The notes under the pieces: generated by a model
Databases searched by the model: none
Told to the model about the DNA's origin: nothing
The model's input: only the letters and a program-made list of their open reading frames with translations
Source: Begonia masoniana
Lineage: Eukaryota > Streptophyta > Magnoliopsida > Cucurbitales > Begoniaceae
NCBI GenBank assembly: GCA_022432975.1
Contig: CM039514.1
Span: 9,407,519-9,471,518, forward strand
Length of the DNA stretch: 64,000 bases
Reading direction: 5' to 3'
Made by a program: the position numbers and the translations under genes
In this document: positions 56,307-64,000 of the stretch, in pieces
Position numbering within the stretch: the stretch's first letter is position 1
Layout: each line of letters opens with the position of its first letter

Positions 56307-57740
56307 TGTATTCACATATTTGTCTCTTCATGTTTCAAATCCTTATCATCAGTTCAGTTATTGAAGTACTCCAGAATGGGTTCGTGACAGCAAGAGCCTT
56401 GCATTCTCCTCTTCCTTGCATTGAAAGTTCCGTATCTATCATCATCACTCCATAGTTTGTGGGGGACCAAATGAGTAATGCCAACTCTACTAGTAATTTG
56501 ATCCATATAAAATCATGAATGGCTCCATAATTAATTAATACAATTACATTTCGACATTGAAATGTAAATTTAATTTTCTTATTTCTATGAGTATTTAGCC
56601 CCACAATTGAATTCAATTATAATTCGATTTTCTCCCACATTAGTAACGGTAGCATTTCTTAATACTAACCACATCATTTTCTTTCTTTTGTTTGCCATCA
56701 TAAAAAAGTATTATTTTCAACTCCTACACACAATTCTTTCTCTTTTCTACTCATAATCTTTTTGTTGGACTTTTCCTCTTTGAACGAGGAAATCTTGTAG
56801 CCTAATATACATTTTGAGTTTGAAATTAATTCTCTGATACATGGTTTCCATGTATAGAATTGAGGGTACATTTTATTAAGTTTAGTTTCTCATATGACTA
56901 CTTTTTTTTTTCCAACATTATATTTCAATCTTCCACATGTTGTACTACATCCATCGGTCGGGTTAACCCTTTGGGGTTTGAACATACTAACTTCCACATT
57001 TATTTCTTGTTTCAACCCATGGGCATATTTTTCGGTACTTCAACCATTTTATTGACAGCTAACAATTTTTCACATAGACCACCATAGTGAATAGAACGGA
57101 ATCATAACAATAATTACTGCAGTGTTGGAAGACGCCGTTGAACTAAAATAATATATTGTTTGTTCTAATAAATATTGATTGTAAAATTTATGTAATAGTG
57201 TAATATGAATTGTGAGAATCCGTCAGGTAAAAGTATGAGAGCTCAATCTATATCAGTGAAGTTCACAATCTCACATCGTTTGGAGGTGAAGTGGATAGTG
57301 AATGATTTATATATAGAGCTCAACTTCTTATCTATTGCAACATATTTTAAGACTAATTTTAAAAATTAAATCGTACGAATTTCGATATAAAACAGATAAT
57401 ATTATATTAATAGAACAAAAGATACAATTTGAAATGACCGTGTCATGAGAAATTATTACACAAAATGGAATTTAGGGGAATGCTACTTTTTTTGTAATTT
57501 TGCAAAGTGCGTTATTTATGTTAGTTCACTACGAATCAAGTCTAAATTATTTTATTCCACTTTTTTCGGAATATTAATTCGGCATATATTCAACGCTGGC
57601 AAGTTATACGGATGAAAGCAGTAATTCAATGGTTTTTCTCAGACATTTTCGTAAATTCGACCCTCTCCTCTGCTATAAGTGCGATTTAGAGTCGGTCTAA
57701 ACAATTATCAGCCTAGACCAGAGAGGAGGGAAGGAGATCG
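56307..57740. other. Upstream region of the EF-hand gene
   Basis: No other gene seen. A TATA-like CTATAAGT at 57673-57680 lies about 60 bp before the ATG and is the best candidate core promoter. Short frames further upstream carry no motif. Confidence 0.4.
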
Positions 57741-58166
57741 ATGGCGGTGGTGATAATCGACGGATCAACGGTGAGAGACTTCGTGAACGACGAAGTGCAA
57801 TTCCAGAAGAGCATAGACGAGACGTACGAAGCTCTGGACCTAAACAAAGACGGAGTTCTTTCCCGATCTGAGCTCCGGAAAGCCTTCGAGTCCCTCCGAC
57901 TTATCGAGTCGCACTTCGGCACCGACGTCGTGACTCCACCGGAGCAGCTCACGCAGCTCTATGACTCAATCTTCGAGAAATTTGACTGCGATAAGAGCGG
58001 AACTGTTGATTTGGAGGAGTTCAGGAAGGAGATGAAGAACATCTTGCTGGCTATAGCCGATGGATTGGGCTCCTCCCCTATCCAAATGGCGCTCGACAGT
58101 GACGATCAGGGCTTCCTCAAGAAAGCCGCGGATCTTGAGGCTTCCAAGCTTTCTCGGTACTCTTGA
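57741..58166 (+). CDS. Small EF-hand calcium-binding protein, 141 aa
   Basis: Single exon. Two canonical EF-hand loops: residues 33-44 (DLNKDGVLSRSE, ligands D33, N35, D37, S41, E44) and 82-93 (DCDKSGTVDLEE, ligands D82, D84, S86, D90, E93). The C-terminus (about 100-141) is a family-specific tail without a further loop. No signal peptide, membrane segment or N-myristoylation glycine (starts MAVV), so a soluble cytosolic or nuclear Ca2+ sensor is likely. Length and layout match a small plant EF-hand family with two hands. The start is the first ATG after a purine-rich GGAGGGAAGGAGATCG leader; a polyadenylation-like AATAAA is at 58279-58284. No lesion. The target protein is unknown. Confidence 0.93.
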   Translation: MAVVIIDGSTVRDFVNDEVQFQKSIDETYEALDLNKDGVLSRSELRKAFESLRLIESHFGTDVVTPPEQLTQLYDSIFEKFDCDKSGTVDLEEFRKEMKNILLAIADGLGSSPIQMALDSDDQGFLKKAADLEASKLSRYS

Positions 58167-58278
58167 TCTTGAAATTACAATCCGACGCCAAGTTTAGGGC
58201 ATTTATCGAACCTTGCACCTTGCTGTCTCTACTACGCTTACTTTGTATGTTTTCTTTGTAAGTTTCTGAGAAATTGAG

Positions 58279-58284
58279 AATAAA
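58279..58284 (+). terminator. Polyadenylation-signal-like AATAAA after the EF-hand gene
   Basis: AATAAA about 113 bp after the stop codon, a plausible near-upstream element for 3' end formation. Confidence 0.5.
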
Positions 58285-59128
58285 ATTGGTATTATTCGAT
58301 CTTTCGTACCCTGTTAATCTTCTTTTTGTCTCGATCTACTATGCCAGAAAATTTTCTCTTACTTGCCTCACGGCGATTTCCAATTCCTGGAAAATAAGCA
58401 TACGTATATTAAAGAGTAAAAGACAGATCATTCCTTCCCTCTAAATTTGCAAGAGCTCTTCTTGTCGCAAAAGAGACTTGATTTATGGACTTCCGGGATT
58501 GATGAACGAACTGCAGAAAGAACATTCAAGAAGAAATGACCGGCCAACGTCGCCCTAATTCACTCAGATGCTCAAATCAACAAGCGCGTTTGAAGGTTGC
58601 AATCAAGAGAGACTGGGGAAGAAAAAAGATGCAAGGGGGATAACTTATTAAGCTCAAAGTCAACAAAAGAACAACGCACACATTTATGGTAAATTATTCA
58701 ACTACTTTTGATTTATCATCAAACATCTAATGTAGTACGCGTATGATTTAATGTGTAGAGATAAAAGTCTTAAGTTATAATTTTGTGATTTATGTGGCTG
58801 ACTTGACCCAAGAAGTAGATCTGACCCAAACTCGGTTCAAATTGGCTTATTTAAAACCCATCCGAACTGACTAAAAATTATGAACAATGTGTCACATGTG
58901 GTCACTTGAAAGGATTATAATTGACTAATATTATTTGCTAACGAAAAAACTAATGAGTCATTGAAATGATGGTGGTGTCGTCGGTCATCGGCGGGCCATG
59001 AAGGAACTCGACAGCCTACAGTACTAGAAAATCGAACATGATGTGGTTATCAAGTCCTAATCCTTAATAACTCAAAATACTTTTGGATTCCTGAAGTGAG
59101 ACGAGCAACCATGCGTTCGAATTTTTAT
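58285..59128. other. Intergenic spacer, no gene seen
   Basis: No RNA gene, repeat or coding region could be supported between the EF-hand 3' end and the solo LTR. Confidence 0.45.
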
Positions 59129-61959
59129 TGTGACAGCCCGGAACCGAACCCGATCGGGGTCCGGGATCGGAGCCATCACTCCGGGGCAGTTAACAGAAAA
59201 CGGGGACTATATTTTTTTTTGAACATAATAAACAAGATGAGCTTTTAAAGTGACTCATAAACTTTTCAGAGGAAGGGAAAAACATCCCCTGTATTCAGAA
59301 GCAAAACGGGAAAAACACAGTGAACAGATTTACAATCGGAAGGAAGAACAAGTAATAGAAGAAGGTAAGGGCAGAAAACAGAATATGAAATCAGAAGACT
59401 TAGGCAGCGAAAATCAGTCTAAATCAATGGCAGAGCAATAGCGGAAAACTATCGGAAGACTATCGGAAGATTGGCGTAAGGCTCAGTTTAAAGACAAACA
59501 AGTTTCCGTTGGGCGGTGGATGCAGATTAATAAGACATGATGCTCTGAAATCGGAAGGAGCAAACAACGAACCGAAACCGGTGGATGTAAATGAACCAGA
59601 GCAGATGATACAATTAAATCGGGTGGAAGACTGTCGGAAGATGTGAGCCGACGTCAGACGGAAGATGTGATGACGTCATCGGCAGATGCAGATAGTAAAC
59701 GTAATCGGCAGAAGGTGATGACGTCAGCCGAAAGATGGATGACGTCAGCCGGTAGAAGTATTTTAAAACAGGCGGAATTGCACTACTCACCGATGGATTG
59801 AATAAGACAAAATAGATGACGTCAGTCGGTAGATGTGAATGACGTCATCGGAAGATGAAGGCAGCAGATGAAATCGGTAGAAGGTGATGACGTCAGCCGG
59901 AAGATGGATGACGTCATCGGAAGATGTAGGCAGTAAACGGAATCGGCAGGAGCAAAACCTAAAACAGAATTACTATTTGGCGGTAGATGCAATTAAGACA
60001 AAATGTGAACAATAATTATCGGTGGATGTACACTTAAAACAGCAGTGAACATGATCGGAAGATGCAGTTTTTAAGGCAAAACTTGACAACTTTAACAGGA
60101 AGGCATACGAACAGAGGGCATAAAACAGAAAACATAGAAATCTCAGATTTCTTAAACCAGTTCAAAACATGGTTCTTGAACACAACAGAGAACATGACAG
60201 AAGTTTTAAAGAATTTCACTCTACATAGAAAGTTCTAAAACCAGAGGCCATTCGTGTACAGACTACAGAGAATGTTCCAAACCATTTCAGAACACATCAG
60301 AACATAATCCAACTGTCAAATACAGCAGAAACAGAATGCGTAAAGATTGTAGACCTTCAATACCCGATTCTAATCAAGATTGTAAAACGTACTTTACAAT
60401 TGACAGATTTGAAGAAACAAACTACATGGATGGTTCCAAAACCAGAAATCATCCATACATGAACTAACAGAAATATTCCAAACAAATTCCAGAACATTTA
60501 GAACAAGAGTTCAACTGTCAAATACAGCAGTTTTTAAAACTTAGACATCAAAATCTGTACATAGTTTAAAATCTGAGGATCAATATAGAACCTAACACAT
60601 ATCTACAGAACTTCCAAACAGAAGTTTTCTACAGAGTTTTTAACACAAAACCAGAATTCCAGAAATCCTCACAGATACAGACTATCAAAATAAAACATCT
60701 TAAACCTCGGAACAGAAAATTGTATCTGACTGCAGCAACCACCCCGAGAGCTCGAGCCGCTAGCCATCTACTCATCAGATCAAGGCACAAAGTCCTCATG
60801 TTCGGATTCAGTACCTACATCAGGGAGTTCATCTATGAGCCTAGAGCTCAGTAAGAACATACTAAATATGCAGTGATGCAAAATGCTATGCATGGACTTT
60901 CAGAAATACAGTGGCAGTACAGAACATTACGTTTCAGTGGCAGAGGGGTATAAGTGGGGCTTATAGGGGAACAGGCAGTGCACGACAGGCACAACAGATT
61001 TCAGAACAGATTTTAGTAGGCCAGTCCCCGTCCCGCACTTAACCGGTACATTTCAGTCAGATTTTATCTTGCTTAGTTTCAAACAGTGTACAGAAATCGG
61101 TTTTGCATGAACTTTCAGTGAAAACGTGTATGCATGAGCATTTACTGTGCCTGAACTTACAATAGCAGATGACAGAAATAACAGAACATACGGTGAAACA
61201 GAACATAGACAACTCAGAACATAACTATAACCTTTCTACCCAAAATAACCCGATAGAACAGAAAACCTAGTACCTCCGAGATGTAGGGCCTTAAGGGCCA
61301 ACCTACGGATATGAACTTACCTGTTTTCCTCGATGCAGTTAGTTGGAAAGTCTCGGAATAGACAGATCTGTAACATGCACGTAGAGAGGTAAACAATGCT
61401 GCAAATATTAACTAATAACTTGGAAATTATGCAGCAGACTCATTTCAGATTTGTAGAAAACAACAAGTGTGTTTCCATACAAAAACCGAAAGTTTTCTCC
61501 AAAATAACTTAACCTAAAACTTCAGCAATACTCATACTTTTACTTGTCCAAATTTATTAGCGTGAGTAGATGCTTACCTTTGCTGAAGGAAATAGAAGAA
61601 TGCAGGAGAAACAAAGTGTGGAACTTTGTTTCAATCGCCAGGAAGAGAGAAAACAGAGAAAGAAGAGAAGAAGCAGAGAAGTGAACTAAGGGTTTCACGT
61701 AGGAGGAAGAACTTAACTTCCTCAACAAGTTGCCAGGTGTCAGCTATCCATTGGTTATCTCCCACCAACCTTAATTTCTCCCCAATTTACCCTTCCATGC
61801 ATTTTAAACTTAGTATTTAGTTTAGTTACACATTAATTCGGTTCTCCCCTCACTAAATGCTCCAACATTTTACAATGAAGTTGTTATCGTATTTATGGCA
61901 ATTTAAATCCATACATTAATTCAACAGATTATTACATGGCCAAAATGCCGGGTGTTACA
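59129..61959 (-). repeat. Gypsy solo LTR (2.83 kb) with perfect TSD
   Basis: Minus strand starts TGTAACACCCGGCATTTTGG at 61959 and ends GGGCTGTCACA at 59129. TSD TTTAT at 59124-59128 and 61960-61964. No internal region is present, so it arose by LTR-LTR recombination. It shares the CGGAAGATG/CATCTTCCG motif family with the LTR at 44967-47598 and carries eight GACGTCA sites between 59648 and 59925. Confidence 0.88.
59648..59925. promoter_or_regulatory. Cluster of TGACGTCA palindromes in the solo LTR
   Basis: Eight GACGTCA sites in about 280 bp, seven of them full TGACGTCA palindromes, interspersed with CGGAAGATG motifs. TGACG/TGACGTCA is the binding core of plant TGA-class bZIP factors. Activity here is inference from the motif. 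Confidence 0.5.
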
Positions 61960-61964
61960 TTTAT

Positions 61965-62340
61965 GATCGCATGGGAGGGCATATACATCAAACTATCAGT
62001 GTCCTCGAGTAATATATAAACATCGAACCAGCATTCAACCTTCGCAAATGAAGTTATATATATATAAAAAAAAAACAAACATGTAATTAAAACTAATTAC
62101 CAACTATGAGAAATAATTTAAACTTATTTATTAAATTAAAACTGACTATTTTATTTTATTTCAGAACCCAACAATTTATACAAAAGTCTTTACATTATGA
62201 GAGAATTGTGACTTTGAGTAAAGATAACATTTATACAAACATGGGCATACAACAAATTAAATATAAAGAAATCAAAACTGAAGTAGTCTTAAACATGTTC
62301 CTTGCACTGTAATGACACGTGATTTATTAACACCTCATGT
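61965..62340. other. Short AT-rich spacer
   Basis: Between the solo LTR and SINE-like cluster B; no gene or repeat supported. Confidence 0.45.
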
Positions 62341-62763
62341 GTAACGGCCACAGCCCGCCACAGCCCGGCCCACAGCCCTCAGGCCCAGAAGACCGAGCCC
62401 AGAAGCGAGCCCAGAAGCCGCGCCCAACCGGCCACGTGGCAGCCACACAGGCCCACCACGTGTACTCACGATCTTCCCACCCCCTGCAGTGGGTTTTTGC
62501 CTTCCCCCCCACTCGAACCCTTGCCCTCAGGGACAAGCTCAAGGGCTACGAATGAGGAGTACCACTGAGCCGGCCCAGAAGACCGAGCCCAGAAGCGAGC
62601 CCAGAAGCCGTGCCCAACCGGCCACGTGGCAGCCACACAAGCCCACCACGTGTACTCACGATCTTCCCACCCCCTGCAGTGGGTTTTTGCCTTCCCCCCC
62701 ACTCGAAACCTTGCCCTCAGGGACAAGCTCAAGGGCTACGAATGAGGAGTACCACTGAGCTGG

Positions 62764-62999
62764 CCGGCTCAGTGGCACTCCTCATTCGTAGCCCTTGAGC
62801 TTGTCCCTGAGGGCAAGGGTTCGAGTGGGGGGGAAGGCAAAAACCCACTGCAGGGGGTGGGAAGATCGTGAGTACACGTGGTGGGCCTGTGTGGCTGCCA
62901 CGTGGCCGGTTGGGCACGGCTTCTGGGCTCGCTTCTGGGCTCGGTCTTCTGGGCCTGAGGGCTGTGGGCCCGGCTGTGGCGGGCTGTGGCCGTTACAAA
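62764..62999 (+). repeat. Complete SINE-like unit with tRNA-like head and A tail
   Basis: Head: A-box-like CTCAGTGGCAC and B-box-like GGTTCGAGT at a spacing within the tRNA-SINE range. Body of about 170 bp, then six A after GGCCGTTAC. No TSD can be assigned because neighbouring units abut directly. Confidence 0.6.
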
Positions 63000-63030
63000 A
63001 AAGGCGCCTTTTTTGTAACGGCCACAGCCC
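62981..63030. repeat. 50-bp perfect palindrome at a tail-to-tail junction
   Basis: Left arm GGGCTGTGGCCGTTAC + A6 + GGC pairs perfectly with the right arm over 25 bp each side, centred between 63005 and 63006 in GGCGCC. Imperfect versions occur near 63305 and 63790, and in cluster A near 36563. Confidence 0.9.
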
Positions 63031-64000
63031 CAGTCCAGGCCCACAGCCCGCAGGCCCAGAAGGCCCAGCACCGGCGACCCAGAAGCCGCGCCCAACCGGC
63101 CACGTGGCAGCCACACAGGCCCACCACGTGTACTCACGATCTTCCCACCCACTGCAGGGGGTGGGAAGATCGTGAGTACATGTGGTGGGCCTGTGTGGCT
63201 GCCACGTGGCCGGTTGGGCGCGGCTTCTGGGCTCGCTTCTGGGCTCGGTCTTCTGGGCCTGAGGGCTTGTGGGCCGGGCTGTGGTGGGCTGTGGCCGTTA
63301 CAAAAAAGGCGCCTTTTTGTATCGGCCACAGCTCGCCACAGCCCGGCCCACAGCCCTCAGGCCCAGAAGACCGAGCCCAGAAGCGAGCCCAGAAGCCGTG
63401 CCCAACCGGCTACGTGGCAGCCACACAGGCCCACCACGTGTATTCACGATCTTCCCACCCCCTGCAGTGGGTTTTTGCCTTACCCCCCACTCGAACCCTT
63501 GCCCTCAGGGACAAGCTCAAGGGCTACGAATGAGGAGTACCATTGAGCCGCCAGCTCAGTGGTACTCCTCATTCGTAGCCCTTGAGCTTGTCCCTGAGGG
63601 CAAGGGTTCGAGTGGGGGGGAAGGCAAAAACCCACTGCAGGGGGTGGGAAGATCGTGAGTACACGTGGTGGGCCTGTGTGGCTGCCACGTGGCCGGTTGG
63701 GCACGGCTTCTGGGCTCGCTTCTGGGCTCGGTCTTCTGGGCCTGAGGGCTGTGGGCCGGCTGTGGCGGGCTGTGGCCGTTACAAAAAGGCGCCTTTTTTT
63801 GTAACGGCCACAGCCCCAGTCCAGGCCCACAGCCCGCAGGCCCAGAAGGCCCAGCACCGGCGACCCAGAAGCCGCGCCCAACGGCCACGTGGCAGCCACA
63901 CAGGCCCACCACGTGTACTCACGATCTTCCCACCCACTGCAGGGGTGGGAAGATCGTGAGTACATGTGGTGGGCCTGTGTGGCTGCCACGTGGCCGGTTG

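Larger units (their letters stand above)
62341..64000. mobile_element. SINE-like inverted-repeat cluster B (runs off the window)
   Basis: At least eight units in alternating orientation. A full unit on the plus strand (62764-62999) has an A-box-like GGCTCAGTGGCAC, a B-box-like GGGTTCGAGT about 52 bp later, a GC-rich body with CACGTGG elements, and a tail GGCCGTTACAAAAAA. Minus-strand units start at 62341, 62572 (head part only), 63015, 63315 and 63786. Heads meet heads and tails meet tails. The tail junctions are GGCGCC palindromes. Two units have lost the head, with breakpoints at CTGCAG. Open frames on both strands here are by-products of the GC-rich repeat. Confidence 0.65.

Noticed and set aside
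62764..62830. A true tRNA gene at the A-box/B-box pair
   Set aside because: No cloverleaf can be formed with acceptor and anticodon stems, and the head repeats in every unit of the cluster.
62327..63989. Many overlapping frames of 60-220 codons on both strands at the right edge
   Set aside because: They arise from GC-rich repeated units with few stops and appear in every orientation; the units look like non-coding SINE-like repeats.

Overview
The window looks like repeat-rich nuclear DNA of a dicot-type plant. Only two ordinary host genes can be supported: an intron-containing Vps62/DUF946-family gene (38554-40329, +) and a single-exon EF-hand calcium-sensor gene (57741-58166, +). Almost everything else is transposable elements, many nested in one another and several with clear target-site duplications (TSDs). 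Spliceosomal introns, Ty1/copia and Ty3/gypsy elements primed by initiator tRNA-Met, MULE and hAT DNA transposons, and small TRIM elements support a plant. I cannot name the species.

Layout. 1-3001: 5' part of a SIRE-like copia element on the minus strand (LTR, primer-binding site, intact partial gag-protease). 4131-17229: a decayed minus-strand copia element (Copia-2), split by a Tekay-type gypsy element (7710-16242) with two ~2.7-2.8 kb LTRs and only a broken gag left. 17327-25117: a large Mutator-like element (MULE) with 9-bp TSDs, ~720-bp terminal inverted repeats, a mudrA-type transposase gene on the minus strand, a GRF-zinc-finger/membrane-anchor gene on the plus strand, and a near-perfect 105-bp minisatellite between them. 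25199-26110: a decayed hAT transposase. 27270-37105: a probable SIRE-like solo LTR that received two later insertions, a nearly complete chromodomain gypsy element (27502-34934, TSD TTACT) and a cluster of tRNA-SINE-like inverted repeats (36031-37058).

38554-40329 is the Vps62-like gene. 40563-44680 holds a MULE-type end, a fold-back repeat and a 1.47-kb tandem duplication whose second copy carries a Cassandra TRIM (5S rRNA-like LTRs, TSD ATTTA). 44967-47598 is a gypsy solo LTR, followed by a remnant of another gypsy-type ORF. 50769-51098 is a 330-bp TRIM (TSD ATTTT). 53507-55273 is a possible non-autonomous hAT element. 55658-56297 is a MULE-derived MITE with 9-bp TSDs. 57741-58166 is the EF-hand gene. 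59129-61959 is a minus-strand gypsy solo LTR (TSD TTTAT) with a cluster of TGACGTCA palindromes. 62341 to the window end is a second, larger cluster of SINE-like units in alternating orientation, joined tail to tail by perfect palindromes.

The observations I find most unusual are: (1) the gypsy element at 27502-34934 has a fold-back made of two opposed copies of its LTR 3' end where its 5' LTR should be, yet keeps a perfect TSD; (2) the MULE carries a second, GRF-zinc-finger gene facing its transposase; (3) tRNA-SINE-like units form tail-to-tail palindromic arrays; (4) a Cassandra insertion has its empty site preserved in the neighbouring tandem copy. All calls come from reading the sequence; no database search was run.
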